Shown piece after piece: positions 1-8,578 of a DNA stretch of 64,000 nucleotides (its first letter is position 1; every line of letters begins with the position of its first letter). The translations under genes were made by a program, and so were the position numbers. This DNA comes from CAIWAH01 sp964602595 (GTDB taxonomy: Bacteria; Verrucomicrobiota; Verrucomicrobiia; Limisphaerales; UBA9464). Below the pieces are notes generated by a model that searched no databases, was not told where the DNA came from, and saw only the letters and a list, made by a program, of their open reading frames with translations. The stretch spans positions 186,001 through 250,000 of the forward strand of contig CAZRRO010000008.1 in assembly GCA_964602595.1 (NCBI GenBank), written 5' to 3'.

Positions 1-1
1 T

Positions 2-1528
2 ATTCAAGGCCAGGAGGAATTCGATGTCCCGCTCGATTCTGTGCGCGTTGGAACGCGCCTGCGCGTCCGACCCGGCGAGAAGATTCCCGTGGATGGCCTG
101 GTGATCGAAGGAAAAACTTCCATCGGCGAGTCCATGATTACCGGCGAGCCGCTGCCGGTGGAGAAAGCTCCGGGTGACCGCGTGACCGGCAGCACGCAGA
201 ACACGACCGGCAGCATCGTGATGCAGGCCGAGCATGTCGGCAGCGAAACCGTCCTCGCGCGCATCGTCCAGATGGTGGGGCAGGCGCAACGCAGCCGCGC
301 GCCGATTCAGGCTTTGGCGGACAAGGTTGCAGCGTGGTTTGTCCCGGCGGTGCTGGCGATTGCCGCGCTCACTTTCATCGGATGGTTCTTCTTCGGACCG
401 GAGCCGCGCCTCGCGTTTGCCATCACCAACGCTGTCGCCGTGCTCATTATCGCGTGCCCGTGCGCGCTTGGTCTCGCCACGCCCATGAGCGTGATGGTCG
501 GCGTCGGGCGCGGCGCGCAAATGGGCGTGCTGATCCGCAACGCCGAGGCCATCGAGAAGCTCGCGCAACTCGATACACTCGCAGTGGACAAAACCGGCAC
601 GCTGACCGAAGGAAAGCCCAAGCTCGCGCAAGTATTGCCGGTGAACGGGTTCTCTGACACCGAACTCCTCCGCCTCGCCGCGTCGCTCGAACAAAGCAGT
701 GAACACCCGCTGGCCCACGCCGTTGTTGTCGCGGCCCGCGAGCGCCAGATTCCCATCGAAGCAGCCAAGGACTTCCAATCTACGACCGCTGGCGGCGTGG
801 CCGGAACGGTTGCGGGCCGTCGCGTGCTGGTGGGAAAGCCCGGCTTCCTCCGAGACAACGGAATCACGGATATTGCCACACTCGAAACTCTTGCCTCCCC
901 ACACCAGACCGAGGGCGCAACCGCCATCTTCGTCGCCATTGATGGCCGCGCCGCCGGAGTTGTGACAGTTGCTGATCCGGTGAAGTCCACTACTCCGCAG
1001 GCGCTCGCCGAACTGCGCGAACTCGGCATCAACGTCATCATGCTTACCGGGGACAATCCGCGCACCGCCGAGGCTGTCGCACGCAAGCTCGGCATTGCCA
1101 ACTTCCAGGCCGGCGTCACTCCGCACGACAAGCATGAGAAGGTGAAATCACTCAAGGCGGCACGCCGCATTGTCGGCATGGCCGGTGACGGCATCAACGA
1201 CGCGCCGGCTCTCGCTGCCGCCGACGTAGGGGTCGCAATGGGCACGGGCACGGACATCGCGATGGAGAGCGCGGGTGTGACTCTGGTGAAAGGCGACCTT
1301 CGTGGCTTCGTGCGTGCCATTCACCTGGGTCGCGCCATGATGCGGAACATCCGGCAAAACCTTTTCTTCGCGTTCGTCTATAACGCGCTCGGCATTCCGG
1401 TCGCGGCGGGCGTGCTCTACCCGTTCTTCGGCGTGCTGCTCAGTCCCATCCTCGCGGGCGCGGCCATGAGCCTGAGTTCTGTTTCCGTCATCGCCAATGC
1501 GCTACGGCTGCGCAACACCAAGTTATGA
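2..1528 (+). CDS. copA: Cu+-translocating P-type ATPase, 5' truncated by window edge
   Basis: Exports Cu+ across the cytoplasmic membrane using ATP. The open frame enters from the left edge, so the metal-binding N-terminus and first membrane helices are missing. Visible in order are the actuator TGEP motif, the membrane CPC motif (IIACPCALGLATP), the phosphorylation site DKTGT, the SSEHPLAHAV nucleotide-binding motif and the hinge GDGINDAPAL. The last two helices carry YNALGIPVAAG and AMSLSSVSVIANALRL, the Cu+-type (P1B-1) signatures, which favour copper or silver over Zn/Cd. It overlaps the downstream histidine kinase by ATGA, so the transporter and the sensor are probably co-transcribed. 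Confidence 0.95.
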   Translation: MQGQEEFDVPLDSVRVGTRLRVRPGEKIPVDGLVIEGKTSIGESMITGEPLPVEKAPGDRVTGSTQNTTGSIVMQAEHVGSETVLARIVQMVGQAQRSRAPIQALADKVAAWFVPAVLAIAALTFIGWFFFGPEPRLAFAITNAVAVLIIACPCALGLATPMSVMVGVGRGAQMGVLIRNAEAIEKLAQLDTLAVDKTGTLTEGKPKLAQVLPVNGFSDTELLRLAASLEQSSEHPLAHAVVVAARERQIPIEAAKDFQSTTAGGVAGTVAGRRVLVGKPGFLRDNGITDIATLETLASPHQTEGATAIFVAIDGRAAGVVTVADPVKSTTPQALAELRELGINVIMLTGDNPRTAEAVARKLGIANFQAGVTPHDKHEKVKSLKAARRIVGMAGDGINDAPALAAADVGVAMGTGTDIAMESAGVTLVKGDLRGFVRAIHLGRAMMRNIRQNLFFAFVYNALGIPVAAGVLYPFFGVLLSPILAGAAMSLSSVSVIANALRLRNTKL

Positions 1529-2946
1529 AACAGGCCGAGCACAACACTCCCGAAGCAGAACTCGCCGAGTTGAAGGCGGCGCTGGACGAGCACGCCATCG
1601 TCGCCATCACGGACGCGCAGGGCAGAATCACCTACGTGAACGACAAGTTCTGCGCGATTTCCAAATACCCGCGCGCCGAGTTGCTCGGACAGGACCATCG
1701 CCTCATCAACTCCGGCCATCACTCCAGGGAGTTCATGCGAGAACTGTGGATGACGATTCAGCGCGGGGCGGTGTGGCGCGGCGAGATCAAGAACAAGGCG
1801 AAGGACGGACGTTTCTATTGGGTGGACACGACCATTGTTCCCTTTTTCGACGCGAACGGTAAGCCCCGGCAATACATCGCGATTCGCGCCGACATTACGG
1901 AGCGCAAACGGATGGAGGAAGCGCTGCGCGAGAACGAGCAACGAATGCGCGCCATCGTCGAGACCGCTGTCGAGGGCATCATCACCATTGACGAGCGTGG
2001 CCTCGTGGAGTCCGTGAACCCGGCGGCGTGCCGCATGTTTGGCTACGGGCCTGACGAAATCGTCGGTCGCAACGTCAGCCTGCTCATGCCGTCGCCCCAC
2101 CGGGAGCAACACGACGATTACCTCGCGAACTATCTCCGCACCGGAGAGGCTCGCATCATCGGCATCGGCCGTGAATTGGAGGGGCAACGCAAGAACGGCA
2201 CGGTGTTTCCGATGGAATTGTCCGTGAGTGAAATCCGGCTCGGCGACCGGCGGCTGTTCACGGGCCTGATTCGCGACATCTCCGAACGCCGCGAACTGGA
2301 ACAGGCCGTCGTGACCGCCAGCGAACAGGAGCGCACGCGCATTGCACGCGAATTGCACGACGGGCTTGGCCAGCAAATCGGCGGGCTGCTCTTCCTGACG
2401 AACGGTCTGCACCGAGACTTGCAGACAGCGAATGTTCCCCAGGCGGAAACCGTCGGCGAGCTTTGTGCCGAACTCGGCGCGGCGCTCACCCAGGCGCGGA
2501 GGCTCGCCCACGACCTTTACGCCGTGTCGCCGACGCCGGAAGGTTTGGTGGAGGCGTTGGAGAATCTGGCCGAACGGGTTAATGCGGACCGCCGAGTCGA
2601 GTGCGGATTCGCTGGCGAAAAGAATGTGCGGGTGCAGAACCCGGCGGCGGCTAGTCATCTCTACCGCATCGCGCAGGAGGCGACGCACAATGCACTCAAG
2701 CACAGCCAGGCCACGCGCATCGACCTCGAACTTCGCCATGTGAATGGCGGGCTGGAACTCCGTGTGCGCGACAACGGCGTTGGTTTTCCAGCGGAACAGG
2801 CAACTCACGGTCTCGGCTTGCGCACCATGGAACAACGCGCCCGGCTCGTTGGCGGACGGTTGAGAGTTCACCCGCATCCTTCCGGCGGCGTGGAAGTGTT
2901 GTGTGCCGTGCCGAAATCTGTCGTCGAACGAACCATCGCCACCTGA
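1525..2946 (+). CDS. PAS-PAS sensor histidine kinase, NarX/HisKA_3 type
   Basis: 473 aa and probably cytoplasmic, because no membrane segment is seen. There are two PAS domains, at about residues 15-130 and 135-255. A HisKA_3 dimerisation helix follows, with the phospho-accepting His in RIARELHDGLGQQ. The HATPase domain shows an N box (EATHNALKHS), DNGVGF and GLGLRTMEQR. The start ATG overlaps the stop of the Cu ATPase gene and its stop overlaps the regulator gene (TGATG), so ATPase, kinase and regulator form one unit. The signal is unknown. PAS domains suggest redox or ligand sensing, and the neighbours suggest metal or redox control (inference). Confidence 0.93.
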   Translation: MKQAEHNTPEAELAELKAALDEHAIVAITDAQGRITYVNDKFCAISKYPRAELLGQDHRLINSGHHSREFMRELWMTIQRGAVWRGEIKNKAKDGRFYWVDTTIVPFFDANGKPRQYIAIRADITERKRMEEALRENEQRMRAIVETAVEGIITIDERGLVESVNPAACRMFGYGPDEIVGRNVSLLMPSPHREQHDDYLANYLRTGEARIIGIGRELEGQRKNGTVFPMELSVSEIRLGDRRLFTGLIRDISERRELEQAVVTASEQERTRIARELHDGLGQQIGGLLFLTNGLHRDLQTANVPQAETVGELCAELGAALTQARRLAHDLYAVSPTPEGLVEALENLAERVNADRRVECGFAGEKNVRVQNPAAASHLYRIAQEATHNALKHSQATRIDLELRHVNGGLELRVRDNGVGFPAEQATHGLGLRTMEQRARLVGGRLRVHPHPSGGVEVLCAVPKSVVERTIAT

Positions 2947-3644
2947 TGCCACGCAAATCCAACAAACCCGAAGCGTCAAAGCGAAAGAGGATTCTCCTTG
3001 TGGACGATCATCCACTGATGCGGCGCGGCCAGGCCGACCTGCTGAACCGCGAGCCGGACTTGGAGGTTTGCGGCGAGGCGGGCAGCGCGCGTGAAGCAAT
3101 GGAGGCAATCGCGAAGTTGAAACCGGATCTGGTGGTGGTGGACATGGCATTGCCCGACAAGGACGGACTGGAATTGATTAAGGATGTTCAGGCGCTACAT
3201 CCCAGCCTGCCCGTGCTGGCGATGTCCATGCAGGACGAATCGCTTTACGCGTCGCGTGTCCTGCGGGCGGGCGGTCGCGGCTACGTGATGAAACAGGAAG
3301 GCCCGGAACGACTGGCCGCGTCCATCCGCACCGTGTTAAGCGGCCAGGTCGCACTCAGTCCGCGCATGGCGGCGAAGATGTTGGACTCGTTGGTGGGCGG
3401 CACGGGCAAAGCCGAGGCCGGCCCGGAGGCCAAACTCACCGACCGCGAACTCGAAGTGATGCGCCTCTTTGGCGAAGGCTGGAGCACGGACGAAATCGCC
3501 AGCCGTCTCCATCTCAGCCCGAAAACCGTGGACGTCCATCGCGGGCACATCAAGGAGAAGCTCGGTTTCAGGACCACGCCCGAATTCACGCGCTTCGCCA
3601 TTCGCTGGGTCGCGTCTCAAGGTGGTCCAAGTTCATCTTCCTGA
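2946..3644 (+). CDS. NarL/FixJ-family response regulator
   Basis: 232 aa. The N-terminal receiver has the acidic pocket in ILLVDDHPL, the phospho-acceptor Asp in LVVVDMALP and the conserved Lys in VMKQEGP. The C-terminal LuxR-type helix-turn-helix is LTDRELEVMRLFGEG followed by STDEIASRLHLSPKTVDVH. I chose the ATG at 2946, which overlaps the kinase stop, over an upstream start that would read through the kinase 3' end. It is the evident partner of the preceding kinase and should bind DNA when phosphorylated. Its target promoters are not identifiable here, but the metal/redox genes downstream are the natural guess. Confidence 0.93.
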   Translation: MPRKSNKPEASKRKRILLVDDHPLMRRGQADLLNREPDLEVCGEAGSAREAMEAIAKLKPDLVVVDMALPDKDGLELIKDVQALHPSLPVLAMSMQDESLYASRVLRAGGRGYVMKQEGPERLAASIRTVLSGQVALSPRMAAKMLDSLVGGTGKAEAGPEAKLTDRELEVMRLFGEGWSTDEIASRLHLSPKTVDVHRGHIKEKLGFRTTPEFTRFAIRWVASQGGPSSSS

Positions 3645-3657
3645 ACTCCAGCGAACC

Positions 3658-4506
3658 ATGTCCACACTGGCGAACCCGCTCTTTCGATATTATGGACACA
3701 CTTTGCTGCCGGAGGAACGGCCTTTAGAGAATTCGGGGCTGAAGGTTCTCCAGCATCTGAGCTTGAAGGTCACGCCACCTGATCAATTCAACGACTTGTT
3801 TGAGGTTTCTCCGGTGATTGAGCGACCTGTTACGAAAGCAGAGGCGAGAGCAAGTCTCAGGGCAGCAATTGGAGGAGATTGCCGGGAGCGGGGCTTGCCA
3901 GTCGCTTTGGGCAATGACCTTGCCGAAGTCGTGCTTGGATTGAAGTCGAACCAATCGGACTTGAACTACGTTGCACAGCAGACCGTTCCTTCAAAAGTCA
4001 GCCAACGATACGGCATCGTTTGCTTTAGCGCGGTGCCGGAGGACATGCTGATGTGGGCGCACTACGCCGCATACAGCCACGGCATCATGCTGGAATTTGA
4101 TTCTGCTGCTCCTTTGTTTTGCGGGGCTGGTTTCTTCAAGGTGGAATACGACAGCGACCGCGTTGTTTCCGAGCCGCCAGCCGCAGATGAAATCTCCCAA
4201 GTCGTGGCGCTCGTGCGCAGGAAGAGCCGGCATTGGGTGAACGAGGCTGAGTATCGTTTGGTTGTGCCTTTGGACCAGACGACAAAGATGCAAACCGACG
4301 GTGGGAAGCCGATTCACCTCCTCACGGTAAAACCTCAGTGGATACGCTCGGTCACTGTTGGGCAGAGGGCTTCTTTCGAGATCAAAGCGGAAATTAACAA
4401 GCTGTTGAGGCGTCCCGAACTCCAACACCTACACGCCGAGCGGTTCAGAATGGTAATGGATTCAAAGGCTTTCCGGCTTAACAGAGAACGTGTCACGAGA
4501 TTTTGA
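3658..4506 (+). CDS. DUF2971 domain protein
   Basis: 282 aa of unknown function. The protein has the family pattern: an N-terminal FRYYG..LKVTPPDQFND segment, a central YGIVCFSAVPEDMLMWAHY core followed by SHGIMLEFD, and a late HWVNEAEYRLV motif. DUF2971 proteins are often found in accessory or defence-associated loci, but no activity is firmly assigned to the family. The start follows the regulator stop by 13 bases. GC and codon use drop slightly against the neighbours, in keeping with an inserted cargo gene between the two response regulators. Confidence 0.85.
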   Translation: MSTLANPLFRYYGHTLLPEERPLENSGLKVLQHLSLKVTPPDQFNDLFEVSPVIERPVTKAEARASLRAAIGGDCRERGLPVALGNDLAEVVLGLKSNQSDLNYVAQQTVPSKVSQRYGIVCFSAVPEDMLMWAHYAAYSHGIMLEFDSAAPLFCGAGFFKVEYDSDRVVSEPPAADEISQVVALVRRKSRHWVNEAEYRLVVPLDQTTKMQTDGGKPIHLLTVKPQWIRSVTVGQRASFEIKAEINKLLRRPELQHLHAERFRMVMDSKAFRLNRERVTRF

Positions 4507-4795
4507 CCCGGTTGCTCTGACGGCAGCAGCGGCCTTATAGCCACTGCGTCCAGCCACGCCTTCCCACCCCGGCTCCGCGTCCTTCCACGCCGTAAGCATT
4601 CCGCTTATCCGTCGCGTCTTCGCAGCCCTACGCGCGGACGACTTCCCTGCCAATACCGCGTGCCTTCACGTCGGCCATTATGGACCCGCGTGAATGAAAG
4701 TGCAGTGCCAACAAACTTTAACTCTACCGGACAACGGTTACGCCCGCCGCATCCAGCGCAGCGGCGGTCGCGCCCGTCGGGCCGTCATCAGAAGC

Positions 4796-5191
4796 ATGAA
4801 GATTCGAGTGTTCGTCGTTGAGGACCACCCGCTGATGCGCCGCAGTCTCATCGAGGCCATCGAGCGCGAGGCGGATCTGACGGTATGCGGGCAGGCCGAA
4901 GATGCACAGGCGGCTTACGCCGCCGTGGTGTCCGTGCAGCCCGACATCGTGCTCACGGACATCCAACTCAAGTCCTCCAGCGGGCTTGATTTCATCAAAG
5001 CCATCCGCGCCCACGCTCCGGCGTTGCCAGTTGTCGCCACGACAATGTTCGACGTGCAACGCACCGAACGGCTGGCCCGCGCGGCTGGGGCGTCGGCATT
5101 CGTCGCCAAGCAGGACGGGCCAGGGCGATTGATCGAAGTCGTTCGCGGCTCACTGAAGAAGGGCGAACCCGGAGGCGCAGAGGTCAGATGA
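4796..5191 (+). CDS. stand-alone receiver (REC) domain protein
   Basis: 131 aa, a single CheY-like receiver with no output domain. It shows VFVVEDHPLMRRS at the N-terminus, the likely phospho-acceptor in IVLTDIQLKS and the conserved Lys in AFVAKQDGP. Its sequence is close in style to the receiver of the NarL-type regulator upstream (both have DHPLMRR and KQ.GP), so it could be a truncated duplicate that competes for the same kinase (inference). The ATG at 4796 precedes MKIRVFVVEDH; upstream ATGs only add low-complexity sequence. The 289-base gap before it shows no gene. Confidence 0.85.
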   Translation: MKIRVFVVEDHPLMRRSLIEAIEREADLTVCGQAEDAQAAYAAVVSVQPDIVLTDIQLKSSSGLDFIKAIRAHAPALPVVATTMFDVQRTERLARAAGASAFVAKQDGPGRLIEVVRGSLKKGEPGGAEVR

Positions 5192-5277
5192 GCACGCGCG
5201 CTCGCAACCAGATTTCGGGGCAACAAACCGGTTGGCCCGATGCAGAAACAACAACACACCAAACCAAAGGACAAACA

Positions 5278-5745
5278 ATGAAAGCAGTGAAGAACAACAT
5301 CATCGGGACCGGGATTGCGCTGGCGGTCGCCCTCGCAGCCTGGCTGCCCGGAAACATCAACGCGGCTGAAGAAATGAAGCCGATGAAGGGAGGTGAGCAT
5401 CTGTTGATGCTCCAGAAGGTGGAAACCAAGGCCCAAGCGGATGCGCTCAAGCCGAATGACACACTGGCGATGGTCTGCGCCAAGTGCAAAACCGTATATG
5501 TCACACGCGTGAAGCAAGGCGTGAAAGGCGCACAAGTGCTGAATGAGGGAGGTCAACCACGGGAACTGATTGGCACCCACGCCTGCACTGGATGCCAATC
5601 TACTCTCGTGGTGACGGGTCACCGTATCGACAAAAAGGAGATCCTCAAGCACTCCTGTAAGGCTTGCGGCGACGACTCGGCATTCTGTTGTGCGACCATG
5701 CCTGGCAGTGCTCCGACGAAAGGAATGGAGAAGGAATCAAAGTAA
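5278..5745 (+). CDS. exported Cys-rich protein, putative metal-binding
   Basis: 155 aa. It has a signal peptide (about residues 8-29, IGTGIALAVALAAWLPG then NINAAEE), so the mature protein is probably periplasmic. The mature part holds CxxC pairs CAKC and CTGC, then CKACG and a final FCC, arranged like two zinc-ribbon or copper-binding knuckles. The ATG at 5278 is preceded by AAAGGACAAACA; an in-frame start at 5188 would place about 30 polar residues before the signal peptide. It follows the receiver gene and precedes a terminator hairpin. A role in metal sequestration or thiol chemistry is inferred; I cannot name the family. Confidence 0.8.
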   Translation: MKAVKNNIIGTGIALAVALAAWLPGNINAAEEMKPMKGGEHLLMLQKVETKAQADALKPNDTLAMVCAKCKTVYVTRVKQGVKGAQVLNEGGQPRELIGTHACTGCQSTLVVTGHRIDKKEILKHSCKACGDDSAFCCATMPGSAPTKGMEKESK

Positions 5746-5758
5746 GCCTCCCTGCGTG

Positions 5759-5805
5759 CCGAAGCGGTGAGTGACCTCACCCGCACCGCCGCTTCGGTCT
5801 TTTCT
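5759..5805 (+). terminator. rho-independent terminator after Cys-rich gene
   Basis: Arms CCGAAGCGG (5759-5767) and CCGCTTCGG (5789-5797) can form a 9-bp stem, followed by TCTTTTCT. It lies 14 bases after the stop at 5745 and closes the first transcription unit. Confidence 0.75.
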
Positions 5806-5944
5806 CAAGCCACTTTGGCCGGTAGCAAAAATGGGAGAGGCTCCGGCAAGAGATGGGCAAGGGAAACAAACGGGACAGGCGTAGCAGGGGATGAAGGCAA
5901 AATGTTCCGGAGAAGGCATAACAGCATACAGAGAAACGCATACT

Positions 5945-6286
5945 ATGAAAACCAAAGCCAATGCCCCCGCAAAAGGAGTTACTGGTCGAGTCGGGTGTGT
6001 CAGCCTCGCGCTGACGAACCCAACCGCGCAGCAGGTTTGCGTCGCCGGCTCTTTCAACGACTGGCACCCGACCGTCACGCCGATGATCCGGCTGGATGAC
6101 GGCAAGTGGGCCAAGGAACTCGCCTTACCGGCCGGACGCTACGAATACCGGTTCGTTGTGGATGGGCAGTGGGCGGACGACCCAGCCGCAATGGAACTCA
6201 TCCAAAATCCGTTCGGCACGGCGAACGCGGTGATCGAGGTTCGTCTTCACGCCGCCGAGTCCGCCACCGATCGGAAGAGACCTTAA
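5945..6286 (+). CDS. AMPK-type glycogen-binding (CBM48) domain protein
   Basis: 113 aa consisting of one CBM48-like fold. Signature segments are CVAGSFNDWHPTVTPM, the DDGKWAKELALPAGRYEYR strand pair and FVVDGQWADDPAA followed by QNPFGTANAVIEV. Isolated domains of this type bind glycogen or starch and tether partner enzymes. No signal peptide is visible, so it should be cytoplasmic. The presence of a glycogen phosphorylase start at 13150 in the same island suggests that glycogen handling belongs to this locus (inference). The ATG at 5945 is preferred because the 18 residues before it from the alternative start at 5891 are not family-like. Confidence 0.85.
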   Translation: MKTKANAPAKGVTGRVGCVSLALTNPTAQQVCVAGSFNDWHPTVTPMIRLDDGKWAKELALPAGRYEYRFVVDGQWADDPAAMELIQNPFGTANAVIEVRLHAAESATDRKRP

Positions 6287-6334
6287 CGAACCCCGGTGGA
6301 GTCATGCCACCGCCGCCAAATGAGAAGCACGATT

Positions 6335-6670
6335 ATGAAAACCTATCGCCTCAACAGCATTGTTCTCGGAGTTGCCTTGCTCCTGGCCGGTGTCGGCACA
6401 AGCCGAGCCGAACCCAGCCCCGACCTGATGAACTCGATACATAGGCTCCGCGTGGAAGCTCAAAAGAACGCCAGAGCCGATGCCGCTGCGTTCAAGCCAG
6501 GCTCCGCTAGCGTCGCCTACTGGAGTTGGACGCACACCCGGCAAATCACAGCCGGCCAAAGCACAGTCGCCGTTCCAGATCTTTCGCACCGAGTCCTGGC
6601 GGAAGGCACAGCAAGTGACTTCAAGACCGCACCATTACAGCAGCCAAGTTCAAAACCAAAGATCAAGTGA
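6335..6670 (+). CDS. small exported protein of unknown function
   Basis: 111 aa with an N-terminal signal peptide (IVLGVALLLAGVGTSRAEPS), predicted periplasmic or outer-surface. The rest is polar and rich in Ala, Ser, Thr and Lys with no motif I recognise. The start at 6335 gives the canonical MKTYRLNS signal-peptide beginning. It sits first in a run of four similar-sized exported genes (6335-8542), each starting with MKT, suggesting co-expression in the metal/redox island. Confidence 0.7.
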   Translation: MKTYRLNSIVLGVALLLAGVGTSRAEPSPDLMNSIHRLRVEAQKNARADAAAFKPGSASVAYWSWTHTRQITAGQSTVAVPDLSHRVLAEGTASDFKTAPLQQPSSKPKIK

Positions 6671-6717
6671 ACCAAGACGGCGCTTCAAATCCGTCGTCGC
6701 AACCAGAAGGAACGAAC

Positions 6718-7182
6718 ATGAAAACAAGAAATAGTTGGTATCTCGTCGCGGTGAGTGGCGCAGCCCTGTCCTTAAACGTTTCGACGAGTTCCGGGCAAGT
6801 ATTCAGCCCCGCCGATGCCGTGAACAACCGTGCCATCGCGGCCAGCCCGCGCGCGAAGGAAGCCTTCCCCTGGCTAAATCGTGCTCCTGTCATCCGCACG
6901 GAAGCCTGCTGCAAGGAGACGACCGAGAATGCCGCGCTCGCCGCGGTGAAGAAGAACCGGGCGCTCGCCGCCAGCCCGCGCATGTTGGAGCAATTCCCGG
7001 AACTGGCCCGGTCAGCAGCGCCAAGCGAGGCTCCGGTGTTCTACATCGCGCCCCTCGCGGAGAAGAACACCGCGATCCTGTCCAGTCCGAGGATGCGCGA
7101 GTTATACCCCGCCTTGTCACGAGGAGCGGCTGCCGGCACGGCCAAGGGCGGAGCCTCCAAACTGATGGAGTTGGGCAAGTAA
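6718..7182 (+). CDS. exported protein with three SPR-motif repeats
   Basis: 154 aa with a signal peptide. The mature part contains three copies of an about 20-residue unit: NNRAIAASPRAKEAFPWL, KNRALAASPRMLEQFPEL and KNTAILSSPRMRELYPAL. The consensus is N-x-A-I/L-x-x-SPR-x-x-E-x-F/Y-P-x-L. A CC pair lies between units one and two. AAGGA six bases before the ATG at 6718 supports that start. Small exported proteins with this kind of SPR unit seem to accompany metal-resistance genes, but I know no assigned function. The repeat suggests a short helical or linear ligand-binding module. Confidence 0.75.
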   Translation: MKTRNSWYLVAVSGAALSLNVSTSSGQVFSPADAVNNRAIAASPRAKEAFPWLNRAPVIRTEACCKETTENAALAAVKKNRALAASPRMLEQFPELARSAAPSEAPVFYIAPLAEKNTAILSSPRMRELYPALSRGAAAGTAKGGASKLMELGK

Positions 7183-7198
7183 GCTACTGAGGTAGACC

Positions 7199-7540
7199 AT
7201 GAAAACCCAACTTGGCCTCATCGCTCTCGCGGCGGGCGCGCTGCTAGCCGCGACTCCGGAGGCCGGCGCATTTCCTCCACGCCAGCACTCGGCCAGCGGT
7301 GTGGTCGAGGCCATCAACTGGACCAATCGCACCATCATCCTCAAAACGAAAGCCGCGGCTGTTCCACTGATCCTTTTTTGGAACGAGAGCACGCGCTTCA
7401 AGCAGACGGGTGGTTGTGCCCGCCAAGGATTTGAAGCCGGCCAGACGGTGCGCGGCTGGTATCGGCGAGAAGCTGGTCGGAACGTGCTGCGCGAAGTCAG
7501 CACGAAAGCCGACGCCGCCGACTGCTGCGCGACCCGTTAG
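7199..7540 (+). CDS. small exported beta-rich protein, DUF5666-like
   Basis: 113 aa. The signal peptide is LIALAAGALLAATPEAGAF. The mature domain reads SGVVEAINWTNRTIILKT, then FWNESTRFKQ and GQTVRGWYRREAGRNVLREV, a pattern of short beta strands like DUF5666/OB-type periplasmic proteins from copper loci. Three Cys occur, one central and a CC near the end, and could bind metal. It begins 16 bases after the SPR-repeat gene, with GAGGTAGACC before the ATG. Function unknown. Confidence 0.75.
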   Translation: MKTQLGLIALAAGALLAATPEAGAFPPRQHSASGVVEAINWTNRTIILKTKAAAVPLILFWNESTRFKQTGGCARQGFEAGQTVRGWYRREAGRNVLREVSTKADAADCCATR

Positions 7541-7591
7541 ACGAATCAATTTCCACAACACTCCGAAACCAATCACTCCACTCCCAACGAT

Positions 7592-8542
7592 ATGAAAACG
7601 CTGAACACTCCAAGACTCCGAACCAACACTGCGCCGCGCCGTCTGGCGGCGGTCATTCTCATTGCCTGCATTGCGGTCTTCTCCGCCTTGCCGCGCGCCC
7701 AGGCTCAGGCACAACCGGCTCACCAGCCTTCCGCCGTCTCCACACCGTCTGGCGGCACGGACGTGATGCGGGCACTCTCCGAGTTGCGCGACAAGGTTGC
7801 GCGTCTTGAAGCCGAGGTGCAAAAGCACCAGACCCATCCTGCGGCTCCAGGAGCCGGTGCCGCCGGAATGAGCATGAACACCCCTGCCAAGCCTCCCATG
7901 AGCGGCATGAGTTCCAGCGGCATGGGCATGATGGATGTGGACGGCATGATGAAGGGCGGCGGGATGGGAATGGGCATGGATAAAATGAAGATGATGAACA
8001 TGGGCGCAGGCAGCGGCGGCGCGGGCGCGAGCATGGCCCCCATGCCCGGCGGCGGAATGAGCATGATGGACATGATGGGGATGATGAAGGGCATGGACAT
8101 GATGGGGACGATGGGCGGGATGCAGGGCATGAACGCGCCCTCGGCATTGCCCGGCTTCCCCGGTGCATCGCATCTCTACCACATCGGAGCCACCGGCTTT
8201 TTCCTCGACCATCCGCAGCACGTCACGCTGACCACCGCGCAACAAACCGCGTTGAACCAAGCGAAGGAACAGGCGGCGTTGGCGAAGAACACGTCCGACC
8301 GCCAGGTGGAACAGGCGGAACAGGAGTTATGGGAGCTGACCAGCGCCGACCAGCCCGACGCCGCAAAGATCGATGCGAAAGTGCGCGACATTGAAAAACT
8401 CCGCGCGGACGCACGCCTCACGTTCATCCGTTCTGTGGGCGAGGCGGCCAAGATTCTCACTGACGAGCAGCGCAAAGTGCTTGTGGGCGAAACCCAGCCA
8501 GGCGGACAAGCCGGCGGTCCCGCGCACCAGCACAAGCCTTGA
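7592..8542 (+). CDS. exported Met-rich protein with Spy/ZraP-like C-terminal domain
   Basis: 316 aa. After a signal peptide (AAVILIACIAVFSALPRAQA) comes a short coiled coil (LSELRDKVARLEAEVQKH). A methionine-glycine region at about residues 90-190 follows, with repeated MSGM, GMGMGMDKMKMM and MMDMMGMMKGMDMMG units. The C-terminal helical part (LTTAQQTALNQAKEQ ... LTDEQRKVLVG) looks like periplasmic LTxxQ/Spy-type metal-sensing chaperones. Met clusters are soft-metal ligands, so periplasmic Cu+ or Ag+ binding is likely (inference). The Met-rich segment, the Spy-like helices and the next gene's matching head all fit copper stress. Confidence 0.8.
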   Translation: MKTLNTPRLRTNTAPRRLAAVILIACIAVFSALPRAQAQAQPAHQPSAVSTPSGGTDVMRALSELRDKVARLEAEVQKHQTHPAAPGAGAAGMSMNTPAKPPMSGMSSSGMGMMDVDGMMKGGGMGMGMDKMKMMNMGAGSGGAGASMAPMPGGGMSMMDMMGMMKGMDMMGTMGGMQGMNAPSALPGFPGASHLYHIGATGFFLDHPQHVTLTTAQQTALNQAKEQAALAKNTSDRQVEQAEQELWELTSADQPDAAKIDAKVRDIEKLRADARLTFIRSVGEAAKILTDEQRKVLVGETQPGGQAGGPAHQHKP

Positions 8543-8578
8543 GCGGCGACATTCATCCAGTTTGGAGAAGGGCAACTC

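Noticed and set aside
1417..3150. 577-aa minus-strand ORF
   Set aside because: Antisense to the histidine kinase and regulator; no domain seen.
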